Shown here: positions 49,268-61,029 of the stretch, one piece after another | Layout: each line of letters starts with the position of its first letter | How positions within the stretch are numbered: position 1 is the stretch's first letter | Origin: Mytilus galloprovincialis | Taxonomy: Eukaryota > Mollusca > Bivalvia > Mytilida > Mytilidae | Reading direction: 5' to 3' | Length of the DNA stretch: 64,000 nucleotides | Assembly (NCBI RefSeq): GCF_965363235.1 | Contig: NC_134844.1 | Location: 78,647,244-78,711,243, forward strand | Notes under the pieces: generated by a model | Seen by the model: the letters and a program-made list of their open reading frames with translations, nothing else | The model's database searches: none | Told to the model about the DNA's origin: nothing | Position numbers and translations under genes: made by a program

Positions 49268-50694
49268 TAGGCGAGTGACTTATTTCAAAAAGACGCTTAG
49301 TTAACGACTTTAATGCACCCACCTAACATACGGCTGTATTATATATCATTCGAAAGCTGTTAATCTGTACTTTCTGATTTGCCCGGTCGTAAAAAAATCG
49401 TACGGTGCAATTGTTGTTAAATCAAGGTCAAAGGTCATGAAAAAAAATTCCAATTTTTGCGATTACTAAATAAAACGCCATTTTCTAATTCTTGTACCAT
49501 CAAATTTTCCAGAAGATCATATGAACTTTATGGAACATGATACATAATTTCCAAATCAAACAAAAAATAAGAGATTTGATGCGCAAAATTTCCCGAAAAT
49601 TGAAATTTATCACAAATCCTAACAAAAATGAAAAATTATTCAAAAAGCAAAATAAATCTTGGGGAATCGATATTTGAATGCTAAAAAAATAGATAAATGT
49701 ATATGTTTTAGGTCAAGGAATATTTGTTTTGTAATTTTAAGATGCAATTATTAATTATTGTTCATGGAACAGCCTTCTATTGAAGTGTTTGCAGTTGCCC
49801 AAAAATCTGCCATCTGCAAATATCGATCATTTTGTTAATCTATGTTAAAATAGCACATAGCTAATTGTGAATATCAGGGAGGAGAATGATTTTCCATAAT
49901 AAAAGAAGGGGTATTTAAAGTAAGAAAAGAATATATGCGAGGTAATTGAGGTTAAAATATGTTTTTTACGAAGTCAAACTGTTTTACTTTTTGTAATCTT
50001 GTTTAAATGCAAACATTACTTTGCGACTAAATCGTAGGCAACATTGAAATAAGTAACCTTGTTTAGAAACACTTGGTTGTCTAAAGCGGGATATAAACGA
50101 ACTAAATAAATTGCGGCTGCTTCTTATTTAGTTTAAAATCGTGTTATAGTAAGTCATATTAAATGTGTTTAGAAGTTTTATCGCTTTAATTATTTGAATA
50201 AGATACGCTTTGAGTATTTTCTACATAAGCTTTAAAAATACAAATGCATGTCATTGTGTATGTAAAACACTATAAGCAGTTGTGAAATAACAAAATGAAA
50301 AAGTTAAATACCCTTCCTGACCTCATAAGATCATTCGCTGTTTTAGGAGTGTTCGTTTTCATGGTATGCTGAGTTTTTTGGACTGTTGTTCATCTCTTGG
50401 ACTATAATCTTATTTTGTTCATGGTTTTAATTAACTTTATTTGATTCATGGTTTGAGATGTTGATTGTCCCTTTGGTATTATTTTACTTTAAACACATTA
50501 ACTTGCAGTAATGAAAATCAGCCAAAAAATCACCTCAAAGTAAAGTGAAGAAGATTAACGCAATAAGACAAATATCCGCGAAAATAACTTAATTTGCTCA
50601 CGATGATATATATGTAGAACCAAATCGTTATCATGATACATTTAGCTACACTGATCTACAATTTTTAAACCTTTTACTACTTAAATAGTGACGA

Positions 50695-50900
50695 AATATA
50701 TCAAAGGGACATCACACTCATAATTAAAAACGAACTGACAAAGCCAGGCAAAAAACGAACAAGAAAAGCAACAGTATACAAAACACAACATATAAAAATA
50801 CAGATTGAGTAACACAAACCCCAGAAACATTTTTTGAGTGAACTCAGGGGCTCCCGAAGGGTAGGCAGATCATGTTCCACAAGTGACACCCGTCTAAGTT
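50695..50900. repeat. Unclassified repeat-like block inside the 3.8-kb element
   Basis: AAAGGGACATCACACTCATA with CGAACTGACAAAGCCAGGCA, then CTCAGGGGCTCCCGAAGGGT, has the look of a dispersed mussel repeat and abuts the SINE at 50945. There is no second copy in the window, so this rests on recall only. Confidence 0.3.
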
Positions 50901-50944
50901 TAAACATATATATAGTGGATTGGGAAACAAGTTTTGCAACTTAA

Positions 50945-51247
50945 ATTAATCGCTTTCCACTTTGCGGGTGCGAGTGCTGCCTTGTAGCGGCATTAGCCTG
51001 CTCTTTTTCGAAATCTACAAAGGTATGTTTAACGTGCAAGAGATATGGCTCTCTCTTAACACGGGTCAGCCATTTATCGTCCCCTTCCGACGGACTTTCA
51101 TCGTTTCCTCAAGACCATACTCACAAATGGTGTCAAGGAAGAGCCGAAAATTCAGTCCGTGAAATTTTCATCACGGAACGGAAACGAACCAGGAACCTTT
51201 GTGTTAGTAGTCCGATGCACTAACCACTACACCACAACTCTCTTTTA
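50945..51247 (-). mobile_element. tRNA-derived SINE, minus strand
   Basis: On the minus strand the head (from about 51247) carries a box A, TGGTGTAGTGG (51234-51224), and a box-B-like GGTTCGTTTCC (51190-51180), about 34 nt apart, as in a tRNA. The body then reads GGACGATAAATGGCTGACCC, GTGTTAAGAGAGAGCCATAT and CTCTTGCACGTTAAACATAC. This resembles the central domain of animal MetaSINE/CORE-type SINEs (recalled, not verified). The anticodon arm and 3' end are not those of a working tRNA. Confidence 0.65.
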
Positions 51248-51477
51248 CCCGTCTTGTTGCTCATGTATTTCCTAACTCGGTGCCAAGCCTTATTCGGTTG
51301 GTGAAATTCACGGCAGAAATGACGGCAATTTGGTTACGTCCATGGAACTTATCAGTCGTCATCTGGCGAAACAGATATCTCATAATTGCAACCAACTCGT
51401 AGTGGCGTCCATGAAATTTTCAAAGGGATGATATCAACTTTGCATTTGAACTCTGTTTTAAAACATGTTTAAACCAC

Positions 51478-51660
51478 CATTTTTCTTCAAATGTCCTGTA
51501 CCAAGTCAGGCATATTGCAGTTGGTATCGAATAATCTGTTTCTTTGTATGTTAGCGTTTGTTTTTGTAGCAGTTCTGTGTTTCTGTTATATCGTTGTGTT
51601 CCTCTTATAGTTGATGCGTTTTCCTAGTTTTTGCTTTGTGACCCGGATTTATTTCAGTTA
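51478..51660 (+). repeat. Dispersed repeat F5 inside the 3.8-kb element
   Basis: TGTCCTGTACCAAGTCAGGC with GCAGTTGGTATCG and GTTGATGCGTTTTCC parallels 19640-19700 at lower identity. Confidence 0.4.
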
Positions 51661-53093
51661 CTAGTAAATCGATTGATGACTATTTAATAGCGGTATACTA
51701 TAGTTGCCTTTATTTCAGAGGAGTTGAGGCTCATATCGGTCTCTCCTTTAGTAGTATAGATATGCAGGCGTTGCTATAATGTTGTTACATAGAAATGAAA
51801 AGTTTATAATTTGGAAGTAAGGGGTGTTTTTATGGGTTGTTTTATGCTCATCTCTTTTGTCGTAAAACTTGTTCTAAACCAACCCTCATCATCGATATCA
51901 AGATACGTGATAGAGTAAACTGTATCTTTTGAGTCTTTTATTTTTATTGAAAATACGAGTTTCAAGATAATGATAGCTTCTTTTCAGTCGTCATCAGAAA
52001 CTTTTGCATGAAGTCATCCTCGTATGAAAAATGAACTAGTCATTCAAGCTATTCAGGAAGTCTAGTTGTAACTAGAATCGTTGCGTATTAATGGATATTT
52101 TTTCTTCAAAATTATTCTTATTTGACGAATTAATGCATGTAAACAATGAACAACGCAATTTAAGCAATCAAGTAGTCAAGTTTTATAATGTGTTTACTAG
52201 TTTTTGAAATTCTTTGAAATTTCAATTTTCATCAATTTATTTTCTATTTAATTTGGTCTAAATTTTCTATTCACATTAAATTAATAAAAGGTCTTTTCAC
52301 TACATCAATACTTATAATGAAGCTACAAATCAAACAATTAGAAAAGTCGAAATATGTTTATTTCAGTCTGGTAGTTACAATGCAGATTGCAATCTCTTAG
52401 TTTCAATCCCTTTATTTCAAGCAATCAAATGATTCGCGCACATATTTTTTCTACTCTAATTTTTTCAGATTCTTAAGAATTTGTTTATTAAATCTTATAT
52501 TGACCACATACAATGTTTAAATAGGAAGAAATGCTTAAAAGCTGTTTTTTCGCAGATGGCGGTATTTTGGGCAACTGTATGAGTTCTTATGATTTGCTGT
52601 TTGATTAGAAGTAAGCATAATTTTAGGAAATTTTATAATGTCAAAAACTTCTTTGATAGTCATTACAGGGTTTTACTTAGTTTTAATTGATTAGCATTTG
52701 CACCAGAAAGAAAAATTTGGGTTTTCACACATTTTGTTAACTTTTACTCGAAGTTCAGGAAACATGTGCTATCTGTCAAAAACACGCTTTAAATATTAAA
52801 AAATGCATTTGAATAATGACTGTTAATCTCTCTGCTAAAAAGTTTAAATTGTTTGCATATGTGAATTTAGTATATAAAAGTCATATTATGCAATCAGGCT
52901 GAAATCTTAGAAAATATGCACTTATTCTTCCTTGGCCTTTGATCTTGATTTGACGGAAATTGCACCGTACGATATTTTTACGACCGGGCAAAACAGATAG
53001 TACAGATGTGTAGCTTTCAAATGATATATAATTTAGTCGTGTGTTAGGTAGGTGCATTAAAAATTCATTTTTATGGTTAAAGTCACTCGCCTA

Positions 53094-55756
53094 TAAGTCT
53101 CATTTGACGGTTCGACTCCTTTGTATTCTTATTTGAAATATTGAGTAATAGAAATTTTACAGAGTTTCGTTCTCTCTAGGTGTATAAATACTCATCCACT
53201 TTGAAGCTCTTTGTGTGTTTATTTTGCGAATACAAAGGTTATGTTCGCTGTTTGATACAAAGTTTCGAACAACCCACAAATGATAGTGGTCTTAAGTTTG
53301 ATGAACATTTCTGTAGGCCTGTAAATGATAAAGTTTTTAAAGTTTTACAATATCAATACAGTCAAATAACAGTTAAAAGTGACATGTCATTTTGTACATA
53401 CTCCAAAGGGAAATGTTGTCCAATACTGTTGAATAAATAAAAGCAAGAGCAGTATACAGGGGTTCATTGCATTCAAATTCGAAAATGGGATTTGGTTGAA
53501 AATAAGGTCAACACTTTTCCCAAAACAAACACAGACTTTATAAGAAATGTTTGTTTAAAAGTTGAAAACACATAATACTCGCTTGTTTGTTCATGGTATG
53601 TTAGTGTTTATCATCTAAAGAAAATACTTAAACAACCTTGATTCAACAATGAATGTAACGACATCAAACAATTTTCACAAAAAAATATGTTTTTATATGA
53701 TATTACGAAAACGTATCACTTTAGTTTTTAGTTTAGAAACATTTATAAATGATGTTCTCTTATTGAATCATGTAGACAGTATCTACGATAAATAAGCCAA
53801 AGTTTCGTCCTTGTTTATCTTCAAAACAAAACAAAGATAAGAATATTTCATCATTCGACTTACAAAAAACAAACAATCGTTTGTATGGTTCAGTATTGGT
53901 ATAGAATATCCTGATAAGATTATATATTTGAAGACTAATCAGTAAACCGGTAAAGGAAGACTAAGTCGATATTTAACATACATATTGTTAAAAGCACACT
54001 TCGCATCCTTATATACTGTTCATTGTATAAAATCACGCAAAATATTTTCACGATATACATATAAGTGTGCCCGGACAATACACAGCTAGATAATCAGACA
54101 GAGTTATACAGTAACTAAATTTCTATCTCCGGCAAGAGAAGATGATTTAGATAGATTTTGCTATTTTTATTACCTTACTAGTGATATAGCTCTTCAATTG
54201 CTTCGGTTCTTATGCAACCTTGACTTTCACATTTTCAACTGTGAACGTTCTTGGTGAAGTTAGTCTAGGAAAGCGCATGGAATTTATACCGTGTTGTTTT
54301 AATTTTTACATCACTGCGTCGATATTTTCCCCGTTGGGCATTCAGCTCAATGTTTTATAAGAAAGCTTTCTTAGATTGTCTGATTACAAATTTGGAAATA
54401 ATGAATAAACTGAGGTTTCAATTTCCTCAGCCAAAATTGGTAATAGATAGATTTGGCTTTTTTATGTCCTTTCCGACATAAAGCTCTTCAATTGTTTCTA
54501 ATCTTATACATCGGAATATTCGGCTTTGCGCGTTCCTGATTAAGGTAAACACAGGATAGCGTTTCATATGCATGTTATTTATAACGTTTTGTTTGTATTC
54601 TTACATATTACTTTAAGACTATCGCCCACGAAAATATGTTCATCTTTAATTCACTTATAGTTTTGTCACGGGTTTCAAATTTTGTGAAAACTGTATATAA
54701 TCAGCTATAAATAATATGTATAAAAATAATAAATCAACATGACACAAATATGATACATTTTACAAGAAAAACCAATGACCTTAATAATAAAATTAAACAG
54801 CCAAATATGGGTGTGAGCGTTCAATCCTCTCCTACTTAGGGACAGTTTAATTACCAGATGGAACTGACTTGACCGATCATATTTGCGAATTATCTAAACA
54901 ACATATCGACATATATTACAAAGAGCCGTTTTAAGTGTACTTTCTGTTGCTGAAAACTAGTTCAAGCCCAATAGAACTATTACAATATCATTTTCTCGCA
55001 GACTATAGTACAGGCAAAACAAATATGACACCAACCTATTTGATCAGATCAACTGTCGATAAAATATTTTTAAACTCATGGTTGGTTCATTCATCCTAGT
55101 TTGACAGACTTCAACTTCAAAAGATTGTCAACATTTTGGCAGGAAAAAATCAATTTTTTGTAGATATGAAACTGTAACGAGTTATCATTACAGTGAACCA
55201 ATTCTCGTTCAAAAAATATTTCATATGATTTTTACCTGATATTGACTTTAACTTTTAAATTTTCATGCATTTCATCAAACCCTTTTTGTTATGGATATAG
55301 TATCGTACGTTTTGGTCCTTACTTATTTCCCATTAAGGGGATTCATTCTGGTCGAATCATTCCATTAAAAATAGAATGGAATAACGCATACAACGTACAC
55401 CTCTTGACAGAAATCGTTGGTTTTTCGATTAAGACATTACTATAATGATATGGTAACTAAATGATAAAAAGAATAAATTGAATTAATCACATTTTTTTTC
55501 AAATAAAAAAATAATATGGTTTCTGTGCGCAAAACACGTATTTCTCAGATAAGCCCAGCGTGGCATATTACATAAAACTAATGAGTGTATTTTCCTGGGG
55601 ATAATTTGTGTTATAAACGCCACATCTCAATAAAAAAAATCATCAGCGTTGAAACTAACCTACCGGGCGACGTCCACTTGTATTTTTGTCCATCTGATGA
55701 GTTAAGCCTTTTTCAACTGATTTTATTAGTTCGTTCTTATGTTGTACTGTTATACC
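53094..55756. other. Intergenic, two loosely similar blocks, no gene
   Basis: The largest gap without a recognisable gene. Blocks 54140-54310 and 54430-54620 resemble each other: AGATAGATTT, an AAGCTCTTCAATTG/TAGCTCTTCAATTG match, TCTTATRCA, CGTTCYTGRT and ATAGCG/AAAGCG. They may be decayed copies of one dispersed repeat. The small ORFs here have no family signature. Confidence 0.35.
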
Positions 55757-56103
55757 ACTGTCCCAGGTTAGGGTGAGGGTTTGGGTCCCGCTAACATGTT
55801 TAACCCCGCCACATTATTTATGTATGTGCCTGTACCAAGTCAGTAGCCTGTCATTCAGTAGTTGTCGTTTGTTTATGTGTTACATATTTGTTTTTCGTTA
55901 ATTTTTTTACATAACTAAGGCCGTTAGTTTTCTCGTTTGAATTGTTTTACATTGTCGGGGCCTTTTATAGCTGACTATGCGGTATGGGCTTTGCTCATTG
56001 TTGAAGGCCGTACGGTGATCTATAGTTGTTAATGTCTGTGTCATTTTGGTCTTTTGTGGATAGCTGTCTCATTGGCATTCATACCACATCTTCTTTTTTA
56101 TAT
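55757..56103 (+). repeat. Dispersed repeat F1 (long form)
   Basis: TGTCCCAGGTTAGGGTGAGG opens it, then CCGCCACATTATTTATGTAT, TCAGTAGTTGTCGTTTGTTT, CGGGGCCTTTTATAGCTGAC, GAAGGCCGTACGGTGATCTA and CTGTCTCATTGGCATTCATA followed by CCACATCTT. It is the reference full-length copy for the family in this window. Confidence 0.8.
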
Positions 56104-56404
56104 ATTCTTAACACACTGTTCCGAATAAAAATTACCCTTTTTGTCACACTTTTGATATGACATGCCTTGCTAGATTACAAAAACTGTACTACACTGAAGT
56201 ATTATGCTACTGCCATTTTGTCATTAGTCACTGTTGTCAGCAACAAGTGGTGCGAAGTTTTAGATTATATTATAATACATTATAGGTCATGTAGTTGACT
56301 TGTTTGCCTTCTTTTTCTTTTTTTACTTTTTTCATTTCCTTACATTGTCTAGATTGATAGTGACAGCCATATTTCCATGTACTGTTGTGCATATAGATAT
56401 CAAA

Positions 56405-56480
56405 GGTACCAGGATCATAATTTAATAAACCAGACGTGTCTTTCGTTTTAGAATAACCTTAAAGTCATTTAAAGATGAAA
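56405..56480 (+). repeat. F2 fragment
   Basis: AAGGTACCAGGATCATAATT, AATAAACCAGACGTGTCTTT and CGTTTTAGAATAACC match the 5' third of F2. Confidence 0.5.
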
Positions 56481-56929
56481 GACAAGAATATGACACAATG
56501 ACTTTTACCTCATGAAGTCTTGTCTAGATAGATTATTGGAGACAACGATACTGTTGTCTTATTGTGACTATTTGCACTTGAAAGACTGGAAGTATTTAGG
56601 ATAAACAAATTTGTCTTGTGCTGTTATTGAGATCAAGATTTATTTATATTTGCTTTAAAATGACAACGACACATTATAAGTGTCGTGCGTCCGAAGCGTT
56701 TATTTTAAATTTACCTTCACCAGGACCGCTCAAAGTCGAATATTTAAAAACATTTTAAATCATCAGAAACAATTGAAGTTCACAGCTCAAAATCTAAAAG
56801 ATTTAATGCCAATTTTCCTGAAATATAATTCATTCAGAGGGTTTCCCATATTACCGTGTTTAATTGGAGAATAAGTAATCAAAACAATAAGTGTATATAC
56901 GGTTTTATCATACAAGTACAAGTCATTAT

Positions 56930-57110
56930 AGATACCAGGATTGAAATTTTAAATTTACGCCAGACGCGCGTTTCGTCTATAAAAGACACATCAGTGACGC
57001 TCGAATAAAAAATGTTAAAAAGGCAAAATAAGGTATACGAAGTTGGAGAGGATTGAGGACTAAGGTAATCTATTCCTGAGGTAGAAAAATTGCGAAATTT
57101 CTTCAGCAAT
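56930..57110 (+). repeat. Dispersed repeat F2
   Basis: ATAGATACCAGGATTGAAAT, TTTACGCCAGACGCGCGTTT, CGTCTATAAAAGACACATCA and GTGACGCTCGAATAAAAAAT, then AAAAAGGC, with GAGGATTGAGGAC at the 3' part. Confidence 0.75.
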
Positions 57111-58104
57111 ACAATAATATCAACAAAAGGAACAATTTGCAAAATATAACACTAGAAAAAAATCTATTATTTGATACAATTCCAATGTTTCCCTGAAATT
57201 GAGAATGCTTCAATAGTGGAAGGTCGTTGATTTGACCATAGCTTGGCAAGATCTAACTAAATTCTAAGCAAGCAAAATTGATAATGTCTTGCGTTAAAAT
57301 AATATGTCTTGGAAGGATTAAAGAAAGGTATTCAAACAAGGGCTAAATCAAAAACAATACTAAGGTGCCATAACGAAATATCTTATATACATAAATATTT
57401 CTTGAATTTAATTATCAACATAAACCTTAACGTATACAAAAAGAAGTATAATATCACATTCAAAGTATATAATCCATAGTATTCATATTATCTTTAATTC
57501 GTTTTTGTACATAAATTAGACTTTTGCTTATCTAATTTGAATGTCATTACGTATAAGCGCTTTCATAATTTGCTATACAATTTTTGGCACCATTGTCAAC
57601 AACCGTAGAGTAATCATCAATTGCTATCATGCATGTCATTTGAATAACCTATAGTTTGAATTTTCTTTAAAAATGCATGTGTTCAATAGCAACTAGTAAA
57701 TATTTATTGAAAACGCAATAACCTTACATTTTAATTTATTGACTGCTTTCTATGTTTATCTAAACATTCTAAAGGCGAATTAGACTATTGAGTAAATTGA
57801 AAGTTGTAAGGAATACGTAAGATTTTTCATACGCAGTACAAAATTTCAATTCAACGATTCACTACCTGATCAAAATTAATAATTACTAATGAGATTAACC
57901 ACAGCTGGACAACGACTCGTTTTTTACTCTTTTTTTAAGATAATTTTGATGAATATATCTTGATTCTCCTTTATTCAGTTTGTTAAAATAACCAAATCTT
58001 AGAAGCAGTTTGTGTGTGTCATTCTCTACCCTTGATGTTTTACACTCATAGAGAAAATGAAAATAAAATCAGTTATCATATTAGTTCGTACTTTTTTTTT
58101 TGCC

Positions 58105-58190
58105 TTTTTAACTTTTTTGGATTCGAGCGTCACTGATGAGTCTTTTGTAGACAAAATACAAAATTTAATCCTGGTATCTATGATCAGTTT
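58105..58190 (-). repeat. Dispersed repeat F2, minus strand
   Basis: TTGGATTCGAGCGTCACTGA, TGAGTCTTTTGTAGACAAAA and TTTAATCCTGGTATCTATGA are the reverse complement of the F2 head. It is absent from the copy 3 flank at the matching place, as far as I can align. Confidence 0.6.
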
Positions 58191-59093
58191 ATTCATATCT
58201 TCTTATATTACAACACTTGTTATTTTTCTTTATTCTATTATGATTTTCAGCCGAATTTGTTAGATTGTGATGTGAACGAAGATATGTTTAATGTTTATCA
58301 ATCAATGATACGGTATTGACAAGAATTGATAACAAACTTTTTGTTATGTTCCGGTGGTATCTATGATAATTAAGATTGGGAATGAAAATATAGATTATGT
58401 CAGATAGAAGTAACTCACCCTAAAAAAAATAACAAAAACGCAATACTAAAAAAAAAAATTTAAACACTGTTACAGTACTGAATATTTTTGTTATATAATA
58501 AACGTGACATGCTTTGTTATAAACATAACAAAGAAATGTGAAAGTAAGTAAATTTATAAAATAAGATTTATAATTTATCGATCCAAATTTTGAAAAAAAA
58601 CAGTTCTGATAAAAGATTAAATATATATTGATTTTAGTTACTAATTTACAAGAGACCAAAATGAATAAAAGCAACAGTAGTATACCGATGTTCAAAAGTC
58701 ATAAATCGATAGACAAAAACAAATCCAAAACAAAATATACCTTTAAACCTTTTCAACCAAAAACGTTTGTTAGAATGATTAGTGACTTCATAACTATTTA
58801 TTATACAACCAGTTAAGATATACCATTAAATCCAATCAGCAAACTGAATGTGTATTGTAAATTAAATAAGCGACCTTATCAATGATAATAACTCAACCAA
58901 TTAAAAAATACCTTTCAAATAATTAAAGTTAAAGAAATGCCTCTTTAAATACAGTATGGGAAGAGTTGCAATATTCAGTAGAATAGAGAAGAATCGAATT
59001 ATACTAGATGCAAAGTTAAAATCTATATATTACAAACTATCAATGTTATTGACTTATATACTTGATTGCGTAAGTGCGATTTACTTACAAAAC

Positions 59094-59293
59094 ATATAGA
59101 TTAGACCTTTGGTTTTCCCGTTTGAAAGGTTTTACAGTAGTAATTTTGAGGCCCTTTATAGCTTGTTGTTCGGTGTGAACCAAGACTCCGTGTTGAAGGC
59201 CGTACATTGACCTATAATGGTTTACTTTTATAAATTGTTTTTTGGATAGAGAGTTGTCTCATTGGCACTCACACCACATCTTCCTATATCTAT
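59094..59293 (+). repeat. Dispersed repeat F1 (short form) with paralogous empty site
   Basis: The copy 3 flank runs from GATTGCGTTAGTGCGATTTA straight through a short AT stretch to TTATCAAAGTAAAATGATAA (24880-24950). Here 200 bp of F1 sits between the same two blocks. Confidence 0.8.
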
Positions 59294-59929
59294 TTTATAA
59301 TAATATTTATCAAAGTTAAATGATAAAAAGATTAAAACATACCATTTTCAAATCAGATGTATCATCAACCCCTGGCTCATTACAGTCCTTGATCCTTTAG
59401 ATGTTTGGCTGATAATGTTTTTATAATCATATTCTTTTATCGTTTGTCTCTAAATGACTTTTCAACACCGCTCGCTGAAATGTTGGGATTTTAGGTTCGG
59501 TACAATTTATGCATTGCGGTAAATATGGTTATTTGTTTTCTTGTATTTTTTTCTATACGTCATTAATCACGAAATTTGTTTATTTTATTATCTGACTTCC
59601 CAAAAGAAGCGCGCAAATAAAGAAATACGGACAGGTAACAACCGTAAGCTCAGTCAAGTCAAACGTTAGGCTAGTACAATCTATTATACCCGTGTTCAAT
59701 GAACTTCAAATTTGTAATTGAGTTTTTTACATCTGACGTAAATGTAAAATATATTTCTATTGTATTTCTGTAATGCATAAAATATAAGACGTCTCGGATG
59801 AATATACATTCTGAATAGAAATCATTGACATTTCAATGATAGTTTTACATGAAATCAAATTTGATTATAATCATGATGTGTTTGTTCAAAAACCTGTCTT
59901 GCACAATGGACATACGTTTTAAGATGTTG

Positions 59930-59965
59930 AAGATTCTGAATCTTATCAATTGAATTTCAAGTAGG
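59930..59965 (+). promoter_or_regulatory. Candidate non-coding leader exon end of copy 5 with a conserved donor
   Basis: GATTCTGAATCTTATCAATT...TTTCAAGTAGG followed by GTAAGTG at 59966 is the counterpart of 26540-26577 upstream of copy 3. The AG|GTAAGT donor is the most conserved stretch between the two flanks in this neighbourhood. Confidence 0.38.
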
Positions 59966-60495
59966 GTAAGTGAAATTTTTAAATTAAGATTACTAATATG
60001 AATCGATATATATACTTAATTCTCTTTATTATATAGGTATTCATTTTGTTTTGCACACTTTGATCATTTGATGATCAATTCAGTCAAAAAAAGTGAATTT
60101 CCAGTATAGTGTGGCAGTATATTTATTCGAGTTAAACATGTGAGTGAAAATTGAATGTTCTTGATCTCTAAATTGAGCCTTTAATTAACTGCGTAGCATT
60201 TTACACCAACTCACATGCTAGTCACATATCCAAGATGAAAGTGCCTGGTCAAATGTAAATGAATGATAATGAATGGACTAGAAATGATCATGGCGATATA
60301 TTAAAAATTCGGAGACATAAACTAAAGACCTAAAAAAGGACCACACATACAAATTGAAATATTCTCTGAATGTTGGCATATTCTTGACAAAAGGTAACAC
60401 CCGTAGACATTTATTATGGATTGTGAGTAAAACATCTATATGTATAATACAAAAATAGATTTAGATTCCAGTTGGAAGACATCGAGTTGACCTCA

Positions 60496-60728
60496 GATGA
60501 CCATATTTGTTTTTCGTTCATATTTGTACATAAATTAGGCCGTTATTTGTCTGATTTGAAATGTTTTTCATTTGTCATTTCGGGGCCTTTTAAAGCTAAC
60601 TATGCGGTATGCAATTTGCTCATTGTTGAAGGTTGTACGATAACCTATAGCTGTTAATATATGGGCAATATGTGCAATATGACCTCTTGTGAATAGTTGT
60701 CTCATCGGAAATCATACCACATTTTTTT
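60496..60728 (+). repeat. Dispersed repeat F1 directly upstream of the copy 5 exon 1 acceptor
   Basis: TTTGTTTTTCGTTCATATTT, AAATTAGGCCGTTATTTGTC, CATTTCGGGGCCTTTTAAAG, GCTCATTGTTGAAGGTTGTA and GTTGTCTCATCGGAAATCAT, then ACCACATTTTTTTTG. It ends about 20 bp before the splice acceptor. Confidence 0.7.
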
Positions 60729-60755
60729 TGTATATTTATATTCATTTAGAAAGAC

Positions 60756-61029
60756 ATGACAGTGTCTTTACTAAGACTAACTGCTGAGGAGAAAAACTAC
60801 TGGAGATTTTCCATGCTTAATGTCAGGGTGGTACCTGATGCACTTCGAAACTACTTTGACAGTCTTATACCTCCTACAAGCTTAGCTACCACAATCAACA
60901 GATATACATCGAAAATCTCAAATCTTGTAAAAAAGAAAGTTATCAACGCTACACAACTGAATATATTACAGAGAATACCTGGAACAATATGGCCACCCAA
61001 AGTCACTCCAGTACCAATTGGACCCACTG
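60756..61029 (+). CDS. Copy 5 exon 1: HEPN N-half
   Basis: The acceptor TTCATTTAG ends 6 nt before ATG. It contains VVPDALRNYFDSLIPPTSLA and ends GTIWPPKVTPVPIGPTG in phase 1 at CACTG|GTATCT, the same donor context as copy 3. Confidence 0.9.

Larger units (their letters stand above)
49268..53093. mobile_element. 3.8-kb element with long (about 0.55 kb) terminal inverted repeats
   Basis: TAGGCGAGTGACTT at 49268 mirrors AAGTCACTCGCCTA ending at 53093. Matching continues inward: AATGCACCCACCTAACATAC with its partner near 53040-53065, GCCCGGTCGTAAAAAAATCG with ACGACCGGGC near 52979, AAATCAAGGTCAAAGG, and finally GCAGTTGCCCAAAAATCTGC at 49791 with GGGCAACTG near 52579. TA flanks both ends. The interior has no transposase that I can see, so it appears non-autonomous. 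It carries nested repeats, including a tRNA-derived SINE. Confidence 0.72.
57450..60480. repeat. Segmental duplication: upstream flank of copy 5, paralogous to 21430-27100
   Basis: It is colinear with the copy 3 flank but lacks the palindromic TTAA element, the 408-bp insert and the long F1 copy found there, and has its own F1 copy at 59094-59293. The conserved leader-exon donor (GTAAGTG at 59966) falls inside. Confidence 0.82.

Noticed and set aside
51175..51245. Functional tRNA gene (minus strand)
   Set aside because: Boxes A and B are present, but box B deviates, the sequence runs directly into a SINE body and there is no clear acceptor-stem pairing.
54140..55776. Small frames in the 53-56 kb gap
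   Set aside because: Each is under 70 codons, without domains or splice partners, in AT-rich DNA with decayed repeats.
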